NCBI GenBank assembly: GCA_964548905.1
Contig: CAZJTL010000005.1
Coordinates: forward strand, 1 to 64,000
DNA length: 64,000 nucleotides
Direction of reading: 5' to 3'
Source: CAZJTL01 sp964548905
GTDB lineage: Bacteria; Cyanobacteriota; Cyanobacteriia; Cyanobacteriales; Xenococcaceae
Positions 32,601-42,035 of the stretch are shown here, piece after piece. How positions within the stretch are numbered: the stretch's first letter is position 1; every line of letters starts with the position of its first letter. The notes under the pieces are model-generated. The model made no database searches. It was not told where the DNA came from and worked only from the letters and a program-made list of their open reading frames with translations. Position numbers and translations under genes: made by a program.

Positions 32601-33380
32601 GTGAGTATTCAAGGAAAAACAGCCCTGGTGACAGGGGCTACTCGTGGAATTGGGCGAGCGATCGCCCTGGAATTAGCAAGAAGAGGGATTAAAAAGTTAA
32701 TTTTGGTGGCGCGCGATCGGCAGCGTTTAGCAGAGGTAGCTACAGAGATCAAAACTCATGGGGTAGAAGCGATCTGTCTAGCGATCGACTTAACCGAACC
32801 GAGAATAGTCAACTTAGCAATTACTTCTGCTTTGCGGAGTTATGGCGCAGTAGATATCCTAATTAACTGTGCGGGTGTAGCGCATCAAACCCCATTTTTA
32901 CAGTCAAAGCTATTCAAGGTAAGGGAAGAAGTGTCTTTAAATTTGCTCGGAACCTATACAATTACCCGTCTAGTTGCCCGTCAAATGGCAGCCAGAAAAG
33001 AAGGCACGATTGTTAACGTTTCTAGTCTAATGGGTAAATTGGCAGCACCGACAATGGCTACCTATTCAGCTACCAAGTTCGCTCTGTTAGGATTTACTCA
33101 AGCACTACGAGGCGAATTAGCGGCTTATAACATCCGTGTCATTGCTTTATTACCAACCCTGACAGAAACAGATATGGCTAAAAACTTAAAATTGTTTCGT
33201 TGGGTGATGCCGATGACTGCCGATCGAGTCGCCCAAAAATTAGTCAAGCAATTGCAAAGAAAATCGACTGCTTCGGAGATTTTAGTAGGCTGGCAAAGTC
33301 ATTTAGCAAATCTATTTCAGAGAATAGCTCCTGCTTTGATGGAAAAATTTTTATTAATGGCAGCACCAATTTCTAAGTAG
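32601..33380 (+). CDS. Short-chain dehydrogenase/reductase
   Basis: 259 residues from a GTG at 32601, with GGAGAG seven bases upstream; the frame is open for 38 further codons but the fold starts at VSIQGKTALVTGATRGIGRA. TGATRGIG is the Rossmann motif with a basic residue (VARDRQR) that suggests NADPH. NCAGVA, the catalytic serine in NVSSLMGKLA and YSATK give the triad. It ends with a segment of the type seen in membrane-associated, lipid-acting SDRs (NLFQRIAPALMEKFLLMAAP). Substrate unknown. Confidence 0.9.
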   Translation: MSIQGKTALVTGATRGIGRAIALELARRGIKKLILVARDRQRLAEVATEIKTHGVEAICLAIDLTEPRIVNLAITSALRSYGAVDILINCAGVAHQTPFLQSKLFKVREEVSLNLLGTYTITRLVARQMAARKEGTIVNVSSLMGKLAAPTMATYSATKFALLGFTQALRGELAAYNIRVIALLPTLTETDMAKNLKLFRWVMPMTADRVAQKLVKQLQRKSTASEILVGWQSHLANLFQRIAPALMEKFLLMAAPISK

Positions 33381-33389
33381 CCCAAATTG

Positions 33390-33437
33390 CCGATCTAAAT
33401 ATAGCAATCCTAGATGAATTGTCAAAATTTAGATCGG
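33390..33437. terminator. Stem-loop downstream of the SDR gene
   Basis: Perfect 11-bp stem CCGATCTAAAT / ATTTAGATCGG with a 26-nt loop that holds ATAGCAATCCTAGATGAATT. There is no T tract, so it is an RNA 3' structure or a repeat rather than a clear intrinsic terminator. The loop sequence is related to one near 24612. Confidence 0.4.
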
Positions 33438-33468
33438 AAGCAATTGCTGTTTAATCTGACCGACTTAG

Positions 33469-34686
33469 TTAGGCGCTTCTGAGAGCGACAATCGGATCTA
33501 GTTTTGCTGCTCGTCTGGCGGGAACTACCCCGAAGAATAAACCAATGCTACCAGAAACACCTACGGCAATTAGAATAACTACTGGCGAGATGACGGGAGA
33601 TAGAGGAGAAGCAACCTGAATTAAAATCAATCCACCTACACCAATTAAAGTTCCTAAAACTCCTCCAGCAGCAGAAAGGATAACTGCCTCAATCAAAAAT
33701 TGAGTCAAGATATCCCGCTCTTGTGCGCCGATCGCCTTACGCAGTCCAATTTCTTGAGTCCTTTCGGTAACAGAAACAAGCATGATATTCATCACACCAA
33801 TTCCGCCGACTAGCAGAGAAATTCCCGCGATCGCTCCCAACATGATCGTCAAAGCATTAGTAACGCTACCGACGATCGTTAAAATATCTTTCTGGGTTTG
33901 TACACCGAAATCATCTTCATCGGTAATTTTATGACGCAAACGCAGCAGGTTTTCAATTTGAAATTGAGCGGCGCTGATACTATCTTGGTTTTTGGCAGAA
34001 ACGGAAATAAAATCTACCTGAGTACCATAAGGAGAAACATTACCAACGATTTGGCTTGTCATGGTGGTGAGAGGTATATAGACGCGATCGTCCTGATTTT
34101 CTCCTAAGAAAGAACCTTTAGCTTCCATGACACCAATAATTTGAAAGCTGATATCTTTAATGCGTAGGGATTGCCCCAAGGGGTTTTTATTGCCAAAAAA
34201 TTTTTCGGCTATTTCTGAACCTAGGACAACTACACGATTGTTGCGTTTAAGGTCAATTTCACTGATGAATCTACCTTTGTCAACATCAGAACTTCTAACG
34301 GCTAAAAATGACGGCGTTGTCCCAATTACTGTTTTTTTGGTATTGAAATTGCGGTAAGTCATCAAATGATTGCCATTTACTTGAGGTGCAACCGCTTTCA
34401 CTGTTGGTACTTGAGAAACGATCGCCTCAGCATCAGCTAAGACAAGAGTTTTGGGCAGATCGAATTCTGTACGACGTTCTGCTTCTGAACCTGGTACGAC
34501 AAACAACACATTAGGACCGAGGGATTCAAACTGAGCGGCGGCAAATTTTTGCGTTCCTTGTCCTACTCCTACCATACCAATCACAGAGGCATTACCAATG
34601 ATAATGCCCAACATGGTCAAACTACTCCGCAGCTTGTGAGCGATTAAAGTACTAGTTGCCATTTTCAGGCTTTCGATGATATTCAT
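33469..34686 (-). CDS. MacB-like ABC transporter permease
   Basis: 405 residues. One N-terminal membrane helix (AHKLRSSLTMLGIIIGNASV), a periplasmic MacB core domain (about 45-250) and three C-terminal helices (LGAIAGISLLVGGIGVMNIM, FLIEAVILSAAGGVLGTLIG). The FtsX segment ERTQEIGLRKAIGA and the end VPARRAAKLDPIVALRSA are typical. Such permeases work with a membrane-fusion protein and a separate ATPase. The fusion protein is at 35945-37387, but no ATPase gene is present here; a sulfotransferase in reverse orientation lies between. Confidence 0.9.
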   Translation of the reverse strand: MNIIESLKMATSTLIAHKLRSSLTMLGIIIGNASVIGMVGVGQGTQKFAAAQFESLGPNVLFVVPGSEAERRTEFDLPKTLVLADAEAIVSQVPTVKAVAPQVNGNHLMTYRNFNTKKTVIGTTPSFLAVRSSDVDKGRFISEIDLKRNNRVVVLGSEIAEKFFGNKNPLGQSLRIKDISFQIIGVMEAKGSFLGENQDDRVYIPLTTMTSQIVGNVSPYGTQVDFISVSAKNQDSISAAQFQIENLLRLRHKITDEDDFGVQTQKDILTIVGSVTNALTIMLGAIAGISLLVGGIGVMNIMLVSVTERTQEIGLRKAIGAQERDILTQFLIEAVILSAAGGVLGTLIGVGGLILIQVASPLSPVISPVVILIAVGVSGSIGLFFGVVPARRAAKLDPIVALRSA

Positions 34687-34874
34687 TGCTGATTGGGAAG
34701 AAGACTATTTACAGGGTAACTTTTCCTACTTAAGAAAGTGACAGGCTAATTGAGTGTTTCTTTTGAATTAAAATTCAGGAAAAAATTCCTCAACTGCAAA
34801 AGGAACATCCTCGTCGAGCTAACGTCTTTTACTTACGCAAAAAAATATTTTTCCCTCGTTGAGGATAAATAGAA

Positions 34875-35651
34875 ATGACTATCAATTATCTCTTTGTATG
34901 TGGTTGTCCTCGCTCAGGTACTACTGCGCTAGTTAAATTACTCAACTCTCATTCCTCTATTGCTATAGGCATGGAAAGATATAAATATTGGTCTAACCCA
35001 CAAGAAATTCATAAAATACAAAAGCAATCATTTCAACCAGAACATTTTTTTGACATCAAAGATGAACAAACAAATATTAACTGGGATTATTTTTATGACA
35101 AATTAAAAGAAAAGTTTTCACAAGAAAACTTGATTACAGGAGATAAAAACCCCCACTATTATAGACATTATCAAGAACTAGAAAACCAATTTGATAATGT
35201 TAAATGGATATTTTTGATTAGAGATATCAATGATGTCGCGCTTTCCTATAACAAGCGAGCTGCCGACCCTAATGATGGTTGGCCAGAAGATGCTAACTAT
35301 ACTACTGCTGTAGCACATTGGAATAATTCCTTAATCAAAACTTGGCACTATTTTAGCAATCGAGATACTAAGAATTTATTTGTATGTGAATACGAAAAAT
35401 TTTTCACATACAACGAAAGTTATTTCCAAAGCTTAGTAAATTTCTTAGAAGTAGAATCTAGTCCAGAAATGCACAATTACTATAAAGTATCCACACAAAA
35501 CTGGGAAAAAAACTTAGCAAATAAAAAAGAAAATCTTGATGAAGTTCAATTAAACTACATTAAGACTAATTGTAGGTTTAAGCTAAAGAACGCTCTGATT
35601 AAAAAATATGGAGCTGCTGATTTAAAATATGATTTATCAAAAACGTACTGA
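34875..35651 (+). CDS. Sulfotransferase family protein
   Basis: 258 residues. MTINYLFVCGCPRSGTTALV contains the 5'-phosphosulfate loop CPRSGTT of PAPS-dependent sulfotransferases; a 3'-phosphate site follows in WIFLIRDINDVALSYNKRAA. The acceptor could be a glycan or a small molecule. It is transcribed against the two transporter genes on either side, and its DNA is more AT-rich and uses more lysine and asparagine than its neighbours, which suggests later arrival. The product CysQ substrate PAP would link it to the cysQ homologue at 23307. Confidence 0.88.
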   Translation: MTINYLFVCGCPRSGTTALVKLLNSHSSIAIGMERYKYWSNPQEIHKIQKQSFQPEHFFDIKDEQTNINWDYFYDKLKEKFSQENLITGDKNPHYYRHYQELENQFDNVKWIFLIRDINDVALSYNKRAADPNDGWPEDANYTTAVAHWNNSLIKTWHYFSNRDTKNLFVCEYEKFFTYNESYFQSLVNFLEVESSPEMHNYYKVSTQNWEKNLANKKENLDEVQLNYIKTNCRFKLKNALIKKYGAADLKYDLSKTY

Positions 35652-35655
35652 TAAG

Positions 35656-35760
35656 TGATTGCACAAAATTAATTTCCTGGTTGAGGCAGGCAAAAGGCAA
35701 AAGGCAAGAGGCAAAAGGCATTCATAAAAAATCAAATGTGTAATTAATTTTGTTTAAGTG
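35656..35760. repeat. Dispersed repeat with inverted ends around AGGCAAA heptamers
   Basis: GATTGCACAAAATTAATTTC at the left and TAATTAATTTTGTTTAAGTGC at the right are partly inverted copies; AGGCAAA units fill the middle. Similar left ends occur at 60199 (TTGCACAAAATTAAATTCAT) and 44733 (GGACAAAATTAAATCCATAG), each followed by GAGGCAGG and heptamers. Confidence 0.45.
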
Positions 35761-35761
35761 C

Positions 35762-35860
35762 TTAGCTCTCTTCTGTCAGAGTGGGGTCAAACCTTGCTTG
35801 TTCGTGGGCTGAAATGACGAAAACTCGTCAAATTCTCCCAGAGTGATAAAAGAGAGTTAG
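35762..35860. repeat. MITE-like element with imperfect terminal inverted repeats
   Basis: TTAGCTCTCTTCTGTCAGAG at the left pairs with CTCTGGGAG-type sequence ending in ATAAAAGAGAGTTAG at the right (about 17 of 25 positions). About 100 bp, no coding capacity. GTCAAA and its complement also lie inside both ends. Confidence 0.35.
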
Positions 35861-35892
35861 TTCAGTGAAAACTCATCGGAGTAGCAATTAGC

Positions 35893-35930
35893 CATGAACC
35901 ATGAACCATGAACCATGAACCATGAACAAT
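35893..35930. repeat. ATGAACC heptamer array
   Basis: Five units of ATGAACC just downstream of the HlyD gene. The same unit is found before 13336, 42022, 44825, 55880 and 59635. Confidence 0.75.
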
Positions 35931-35944
35931 TAGCCATTAGCTAT

Positions 35945-37387
35945 TTATTCCTTGTTTTTTTCTTCTTCTTGCTGTTTCTTAAAATCTTCTGGCAAATCGA
36001 TAAATACCTTTTCGCCTGGATTTAAGCCTTGTAAAACTTGAGTTTTATCCTCTTGAGTCAAGCCGATCGTAACTGGTTTAAACTTAGGCTTATCGCTTTC
36101 ATCGAGAACCATCACTCCTGTTTCGCCTTTTTTGGTGACGATCGCCACAGTAGGAACAACTATAGTATCTCTCAGTTGTTGACCGAGAAAAGTAGTATCG
36201 ACGTTCATTTTAGAAAGTAATTTATCTTGTCCCGTTGTCAGTGCAACCCGCACCTCAAAAGAAGTGACATCTTGCTTGACTACAGCTTCAGGCGCAATTC
36301 TCCTAACTTTGCCTTGAAAAACGCGATCGGGATAAGCATCAGCAACAATATTAACTTGTTGTCCTGGTTGAAGTTGTCCGATATCTATTTCGGGAACTTT
36401 GGCAACTACTTCCAATCCCCTAGCGATCGCGACGATCGAGGTAGAAGTAGCACCTAAATCGCTAGATGCTGAGGTAGTAGGGGCAACAAACGCTCCTTCA
36501 GTGGCGTATTTTTGGGTGACTATGCCATCAAAAGGCGATCGAATAGCAGTATCTTTATACTGAATTTCAATCCGTTTTAATTCTGCTTGAGCTGATAAAG
36601 CAGCCGCTTTAAGCCGATCGATCTCCGCTTTTTGCATTCTTTGTTTTTGTTCTAGCGCTAATTTCGCTTCAGCAACAGCAGCTTGTTGTTCGCCTACTTC
36701 TGGGGAACCTGTATTTTTAAGTTCTTCCACACGCTGAAGTGTTTGCGATAAATTAGCTTGAGCGCTGCGGTACTCATTTAATTCTTCGTCAAATTTATCT
36801 TGAGTAATGGCACCTTCTTTGACGAGATATTCATTTCTTTTGATGCGATTTTGGGCTAATTGCAATCTTGATTCAGCACTTCGCAGTTGTTCTCTAGCTT
36901 GATCGATCTGCTTGGGAATTCTTTGTTTCGCCATTTCTAAACGTGCTTGTGCTTGAGCGTAGCGGGTATTAGCTTGGGCAATTTCTCCCACGATTCTAGT
37001 TTGTTCTTTATTAAGATCGGCGATCGCTTCTTTGAATTTAGCCTCTGCTGATATTCCTTGAGTTTGAATCTCTCGATTGTCCATCACAGCAATAACTTGT
37101 CCCGCACGCACGCGATCGCCCTGTTCGACTAACAGTTTTTCCAATGTACCAGGATTTTTCGGGCTGATGTTGACATTCTGAATCGGTTCTACTGTACCAC
37201 TTGCCTTGATTTGTAGAGTTACGTTTTGCCTCTCCACTGGTACAGTCAGGCGATCGATTTGTTCCTTGCTACCAGCATTCTGCAAAACCAAATAAGTAGA
37301 TGTACCTACTAAAACCATACTGCCAGCCATCAATCCCAGCAGCCAAGGAAAAGGATGACGAATTTTACCAACTACTGGAAGTTCCAT
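35945..37387 (-). CDS. HlyD/MacA-like membrane fusion protein
   Basis: 480 residues from ATG at 37387 (MELPVVGKIRHPFPWLLGLM); the frame opens 11 codons earlier. One N-terminal membrane helix, a lipoyl half (PKNPGTLEKLLVEQGDRVRA), a long coiled-coil hairpin (about 120-260), the second lipoyl half (AIRSPFDGIVTQKYATEGAF), then beta-barrel and C-terminal domains (LNPGEKVFIDLPEDF). It bridges an inner-membrane permease to an outer-membrane channel. The likely permease is the MacB-like gene at 33469-34686. Confidence 0.9.
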   Translation of the reverse strand: MELPVVGKIRHPFPWLLGLMAGSMVLVGTSTYLVLQNAGSKEQIDRLTVPVERQNVTLQIKASGTVEPIQNVNISPKNPGTLEKLLVEQGDRVRAGQVIAVMDNREIQTQGISAEAKFKEAIADLNKEQTRIVGEIAQANTRYAQAQARLEMAKQRIPKQIDQAREQLRSAESRLQLAQNRIKRNEYLVKEGAITQDKFDEELNEYRSAQANLSQTLQRVEELKNTGSPEVGEQQAAVAEAKLALEQKQRMQKAEIDRLKAAALSAQAELKRIEIQYKDTAIRSPFDGIVTQKYATEGAFVAPTTSASSDLGATSTSIVAIARGLEVVAKVPEIDIGQLQPGQQVNIVADAYPDRVFQGKVRRIAPEAVVKQDVTSFEVRVALTTGQDKLLSKMNVDTTFLGQQLRDTIVVPTVAIVTKKGETGVMVLDESDKPKFKPVTIGLTQEDKTQVLQGLNPGEKVFIDLPEDFKKQQEEEKNKE

Positions 37388-37519
37388 ACAAACCACTGAT
37401 AAAAATAATGCTGAGGTCAATAGTTAGTAGAATTCTATTGAACCTGCTTCTATGGTACTCCCTTTGATACAGCAGTGCAGGTAGGGGAATCGACACTCAA
37501 TAGTTTATGGTTCATTGAA

Positions 37520-37680
37520 AAACAGGGAGCAGGGAGCAGGGAGCAGGGAACAGGGAACAGGGAACAGGGAACAGGGAACAGAAGGCAATAGGCAATAGGC
37601 AATAGGCAATAGGTAATAGGCAATAGGCAATAGTTTTTATTTCTTCCCCTGCTCCCTAATCCCTCTCTCGAAGGGAGCTA
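37520..37680. repeat. Heptamer arrays GGGAGCA, GGGAACA, GGCAATA
   Basis: GGGAGCA units change to five GGGAACA units, then about seven GGCAATA/GGTAATA units, then CCCTGCTCCCTAATCCC. Neighbouring blocks differ by one or two bases, as if one repeat had mutated into another. Confidence 0.8.
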
Positions 37681-37744
37681 AAATGCAATTAGACTAGATC
37701 TGCAATCTTAGTTACAATCGATAAGATTATTTTGAGGCGAAATC

Positions 37745-38665
37745 GTGCCTAGAATTAGATATATATTTTCTGCTCTTTTAGCTTGTGCCAGTATTTCAAC
37801 TGCGTCAATTCCTGTTTCGGCACAAGCGCTTCTGCCTTATGCTCCCGAATTCAATTCCGAACAACTTCAGCAACAGGGATTGTTTTTACTGCAAGAAGCC
37901 GTACAGTTAATTAGATTTCAGCAATACGATTTGGCTATGCCTAGAGCGAAGTTGGCATCGCAATTAGCTCCCGATCGCTTTGAAACTTGGTTTATTTTAG
38001 GAACTCTAGAAGTACAACAAAAAAATTACGACGAAGGCATTAGCGCCCTCAAACAGGCACAATCATTATCTCCTAAAGATGTTGGAGTTTTATTCACTCT
38101 CGGTAATGCCTATTTCCAAAAAGGTGATTATCAAAATGCGATCGCCAATTTGCAAGCTGGCTTAAAAATAGAGCCAAAAACCCCAGAAGCACTTTTCGAT
38201 TTGGGCAATACTTACTTAAAATTAAAACAATTTCCTGAAGCTATTTCTCATTACGAGAAAGCTTTTGCAATCGATAAAAAATTCTTACCAGCTTTGATTA
38301 ATATTGGTTTGGTTAAATACGAGCAAGGGGATGTCAAAGGCGCGATCGCAAGCTGGCAAAAAGTTGTTAAAGTACACGATTCACTTAAAGCTGACGAACA
38401 ACAACCTGAATTGAAAGCCGAACCTCAACTAGCAATAGCGATCGCCACGTTTGTGCAGGGGCAAAAAACCCAGGGAATCAAAATGGGAGAAGGCGCACTA
38501 TCTCTTGATGGTCGCTATGGAGATATTAATTACCTTAGAGATAATCTTTGGGGAAGCCGCTTGCTAACTGACGCGCAGGCTTTTTTAGCCGTTCCTCAAA
38601 TGCAAGCCGCAATCGCTCGCTTTAGCGAAACTTCAGCAGAAGCAGAAATGGAAATGACACCATAG
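37745..38665 (+). CDS. Exported TPR-repeat protein
   Basis: 306 residues from a GTG start; a signal peptide (YIFSALLACASISTASIPVS, cleavage after AQA) sends it to the periplasm. Five TPR units cover 50-230, including ETWFILGTLEVQQKNYDEGI, VLFTLGNAYFQKGDYQNAIA and ALFDLGNTYLKLKQFPEAIS. The C-terminal 80 residues (GIKMGEGALSLDGRYGDINY and on) follow cyanobacterial homologues. It is a scaffold for protein contacts; the partner is unknown. Confidence 0.88.
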   Translation: MPRIRYIFSALLACASISTASIPVSAQALLPYAPEFNSEQLQQQGLFLLQEAVQLIRFQQYDLAMPRAKLASQLAPDRFETWFILGTLEVQQKNYDEGISALKQAQSLSPKDVGVLFTLGNAYFQKGDYQNAIANLQAGLKIEPKTPEALFDLGNTYLKLKQFPEAISHYEKAFAIDKKFLPALINIGLVKYEQGDVKGAIASWQKVVKVHDSLKADEQQPELKAEPQLAIAIATFVQGQKTQGIKMGEGALSLDGRYGDINYLRDNLWGSRLLTDAQAFLAVPQMQAAIARFSETSAEAEMEMTP

Positions 38666-38667
38666 TG

Positions 38668-38813
38668 GTTCATGGTTCATGGTTCATGGTTCATTGAAAC
38701 AAGGCAGAAGGCAGAAGGTAGAAGGCAATAAAAGTCTAAAGTCTAAAGTCTGAAGTTTTTTTAATTGCGAATTGCGAACCCGCGCCACTGCACGGGCGAA
38801 TTGCGAATTTTCC
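38668..38813. repeat. Heptamer arrays with a nested hairpin
   Basis: GGTTCATGGTTCATGG, AGGCAGA, AAAGTCTAAAGTC units, then AATTGCGAATTGCGA interrupted by CCGCGCCACTGCACGG, the reverse complement of the insert near 11771. Its last bases encode the C-terminus of the response regulator at 38814. Confidence 0.7.
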
Positions 38814-39221
38814 CTAGCCCCTACTCTCCCCCTTAACCAGAGCTAAAATCTGGTCTATAAAACGCTGATGATCTACTACTGGCTTGGAAATATAGTCATC
38901 AGCGCCGCTTTGTCTGAGAAAACTTTCGCGATCGCCCTGCATGGCGTGAGCTGTAACTAAAATAACTGGTAGCGAAGACGTTTTAGGATTAGATTTGAGC
39001 ATTTGCGTAATCTTAATGCCATCTACAGATTTGCCTTGATAGACGCTGTTAGCCAAGGAAACATCCATCAAAATTACATCAATCTCTCCAGATTGGGCGA
39101 TTGTAAAGACTTCTTCCACGTTTTCCGTCCCTTTTACTTGCAAATTACCTCTTTTTGTCAGAATCTTCGAGAAAACTCGAAAATTGAGCGGATCGTCTTC
39201 TACAATTAACACAGTTGTCAT
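38814..39221 (-). CDS. Single-domain response regulator
   Basis: 135 residues, a complete REC domain. Acidic pair E8/D9-D10 in VLIVEDDP, phosphoacceptor D53 in VILMDVSL, the threonine in ILVTAHA and lysine in DYISKPV. There is an insertion after the phosphorylation site (ANSVYQGKSVDGIKI). No output domain and no kinase adjacent. The last residues come from repeat DNA. Confidence 0.9.
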   Translation of the reverse strand: MTTVLIVEDDPLNFRVFSKILTKRGNLQVKGTENVEEVFTIAQSGEIDVILMDVSLANSVYQGKSVDGIKITQMLKSNPKTSSLPVILVTAHAMQGDRESFLRQSGADDYISKPVVDHQRFIDQILALVKGESRG

Positions 39222-39358
39222 AGATTTTTAGGCTGATAATTCTAACTTAATGTTAAGAGCGATCGTTTCTAATCAAAAGAACTTTTAAGATATAGTGCCT
39301 TTATTAGAATAAGACACAATTAATTGCGGCTTAGTCATCTATTCAGGATCTAAAACTC

Positions 39359-41941
39359 ATGGCAAAACAGCTAAATTCGAGCAGTTCTGGTCAAATTGTA
39401 AGCGCGGCTCTCCATGTAGAAATGGAAAGGTCTTATTTAGAATATGCCATGAGCGTAATTGTCGGACGCGCTTTACCCGACGTTCGTGATGGTCTTAAAC
39501 CAGTACATCGTCGTATTTTATATGCTATGTACGAGTTGGGACTGACACCAGACCGACCTTACCGTAAATGCGCTCGTGTTGTTGGGGATGTATTGGGAAA
39601 ATATCATCCTCATGGCGATCAAGCAGTTTATGATGCATTAGTAAGGATGGTACAGGATTTTTCCTGCCGCTATCCTTTACTGGCTGGTCATGGCAATTTT
39701 GGGTCGGTAGATAACGATCCACCTGCTGCCATGCGCTACACGGAAACCAGGCTAGCCACGATCGCCCATGAAGCGATGTTAGACGAAATAGGTGAAGCAA
39801 CAGTTGATTTCACCAGTAATTTCGATAATTCGCAACAAGAACCAGTCGTTTTGCCAGTTCAATTACCTATTTTATTACTCAATGGCTGCGCTGGTATTGC
39901 TGTGGGGATGGCGACTAATATTCCACCTCATAATTTGTCGGAATTAGTAGATGGGTTAATTGCTCTGATTGATAAGCCAGATTTGGACGAGCGCGAATTG
40001 TGGAAAATAATTCCTGGTCCTGATTTTCCCACAGGAGGAGAAATTGTCGATGTTAATGGGATTTGGGATGCTTATCGCACGGGTAAGGGGATTATTCCTG
40101 TCAGAGGTATAGCTCAAATCGAGATTCTAGAGACGGGGAAAAAGCGCCGTAGAGAGAGAACAGCGATCGTCATCACCGAACTACCCTATCAGGTAAACAA
40201 AGCGGCTTGGATTGAAAAAGTTGCCGAGCTGGTGGGTCAAGGAAAAATAGAAGAAATTGCCGATATTCGAGACGAGAGCGATCGCGATGGGATTCGAGTC
40301 GTCATCGAACTGAAAAAAGATACGCAGCCAGATCTAGTATTAAAGAAACTCTACCATCAAACTGCCCTGCAATCTAGCTTTGGGGTAATTATGCTAGGGT
40401 TGTTGCAAAATAAACCCTGTCAGTTATCTCTGAGAGAATTACTAGGAGAATTTTTAAGCTTCCGCGAACATACTCTTAGAAGACAATACGCTTACGAATT
40501 AGAACAATCTCAGCAGCGTTTGCATCTGGTTGAAGGGACTTTAGCTGCACTGAATAATCTTGATGCGGTGGTTGACATTCTTAGGAATGCTCCCGATGGA
40601 ACGACAGCAAAATATCGCTTTCAAGAGGAATTGGGACTAAGCGAGGCTCAATCTGATTCGATTTTGGCAATGCCAATGCGTCGCCTAACTGGTTTGGAGA
40701 GACAAAAACTGGAAACCGAACAAGCAGAGTTACAGCAGAAAATTACCGAACTAGAGAGACTTTTGCGCGATCGCCACGAATTGATGAAATCGCTGAAAAA
40801 GGAATTACGAGGACTAAAACGCAAATTTGGAGACGAACGGCGCACTCGCATCGTCCCAGTCGATCCCTCTTTCTGGGAGGAAACAGACGCAAAAAGAGAC
40901 GCGATCGATGTGGAAGCAAGTGAAGGTGAAGGTAATAATTCTGCTACTGCTGGTGAAAAAAGAAAAGCCAAACCCAAAAGTTCTAATTCTCAATTAGAAT
41001 TACCACTGGCTTCATCTTTAGAAATTTCAGCAGATGCAGTTGTAGAAATTACTCATCAAGGACAAATCTGGTGGCATTCTTCAGATTCAGGTAATGGAAA
41101 AACTGCCGATCGAACTCTTAAACAAGATGAAGATGCGATCGTCTACAGTCAAACTTTAGGAGAGCGATCGCAATTAGCAATCTTGACTGATAGTGGTAAG
41201 GCTTATCCTTTATCCGTCCAAGATATTCCCAATGAAATCTTCAAACCAAGCAAAAATATTATTAGTCTCTTACCCAAAGGCGCTCAAAACGATGCCGATC
41301 GAGCTATAGCTCACTTTTTCCTGGAAGATTTAGCCGCCGATCGAGATTTACTGTTATTGACTCGCAAAGGAAGAATTAAGCGTCTACCTATTTCTGAGTT
41401 AGATAATCTTACCAATCGTGGTTTAGTGACAATTAAACTCAAAGATGACGATCGCCTCAGCTATTTAGGATTTACTCAAGAAGGAGAGGAAATCGCGATC
41501 GCGACTACATCAGGACGAGTGCTAAGATTTCCCGTCAGCGACGAGTATATACCAATCATGGGACGCAGCGCTCAAGGAAATCAAGCCTTGCGTTTACGCT
41601 ATGGCGAAGAGTTAGCTGGTTGCGTTACTCTCAATGCCAATGACAATCTTTTGCTAGTTACCCAAATGGGTTATGGTAAGCGGATACCCTTGGAAGCTTT
41701 ACGTTTGGGAACTCCTGGCGATCTAGGTACAATCGCCATTCAGTTTAAAAACAAAGAAGATAACCTAGCAGCAATGGTGTTAGCGAAATCGGGAGGACAG
41801 GCAATTGTGTTAACGAGCAACCAAGAAAGAATTATCTTAGAGATCGATGCTATTCCTTTACTAGGAAAAGACGGTGCAGGCGATCGACTGGCAAAACTCA
41901 AGTCACAGGATCGAGTGGTTGAAGTATTGACTAGGGGTTAG
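39359..41941 (+). CDS. Type IIA DNA topoisomerase subunit A (GyrA/ParC type)
   Basis: 860 residues. The winged-helix region (GRALPDVRDGLKPVHRRILY), catalytic tyrosine Y127 in PAAMRYTETRL, the QRRR-like and coiled-coil parts, then a C-terminal six-blade beta-pinwheel (about 545-850). Between them is a charged linker of about 45 residues (GEGNNSATAGEKRKAKPKSS) not typical of GyrA. I do not see a standard QRRGGKG GyrA box, so this may be the ParC-like second paralogue that cyanobacteria carry rather than GyrA. The final LTRG-stop comes from a GGGGTTA repeat. Confidence 0.92.
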   Translation: MAKQLNSSSSGQIVSAALHVEMERSYLEYAMSVIVGRALPDVRDGLKPVHRRILYAMYELGLTPDRPYRKCARVVGDVLGKYHPHGDQAVYDALVRMVQDFSCRYPLLAGHGNFGSVDNDPPAAMRYTETRLATIAHEAMLDEIGEATVDFTSNFDNSQQEPVVLPVQLPILLLNGCAGIAVGMATNIPPHNLSELVDGLIALIDKPDLDERELWKIIPGPDFPTGGEIVDVNGIWDAYRTGKGIIPVRGIAQIEILETGKKRRRERTAIVITELPYQVNKAAWIEKVAELVGQGKIEEIADIRDESDRDGIRVVIELKKDTQPDLVLKKLYHQTALQSSFGVIMLGLLQNKPCQLSLRELLGEFLSFREHTLRRQYAYELEQSQQRLHLVEGTLAALNNLDAVVDILRNAPDGTTAKYRFQEELGLSEAQSDSILAMPMRRLTGLERQKLETEQAELQQKITELERLLRDRHELMKSLKKELRGLKRKFGDERRTRIVPVDPSFWEETDAKRDAIDVEASEGEGNNSATAGEKRKAKPKSSNSQLELPLASSLEISADAVVEITHQGQIWWHSSDSGNGKTADRTLKQDEDAIVYSQTLGERSQLAILTDSGKAYPLSVQDIPNEIFKPSKNIISLLPKGAQNDADRAIAHFFLEDLAADRDLLLLTRKGRIKRLPISELDNLTNRGLVTIKLKDDDRLSYLGFTQEGEEIAIATTSGRVLRFPVSDEYIPIMGRSAQGNQALRLRYGEELAGCVTLNANDNLLLVTQMGYGKRIPLEALRLGTPGDLGTIAIQFKNKEDNLAAMVLAKSGGQAIVLTSNQERIILEIDAIPLLGKDGAGDRLAKLKSQDRVVEVLTRG

Positions 41942-42035
41942 GGTGTAGGGAAAGTAGCAAGTAGCAAGTAGTAAGTAGCAAGTAAAAACTTCTGCCTTCA
42001 ATGAACAATGAACAATGAACAATGAACAATGAACT
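41935..42035. repeat. Heptamer arrays GGGGTTA, AAGTAGC and ATGAACA
   Basis: GGGGTTAGGGTGTAGGG overlaps the topoisomerase stop; AGTAGCAAGTAGCAAG and four ATGAACA units follow. The last ATGAAC unit provides a start codon for the DUF952 fragment. Confidence 0.75.
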
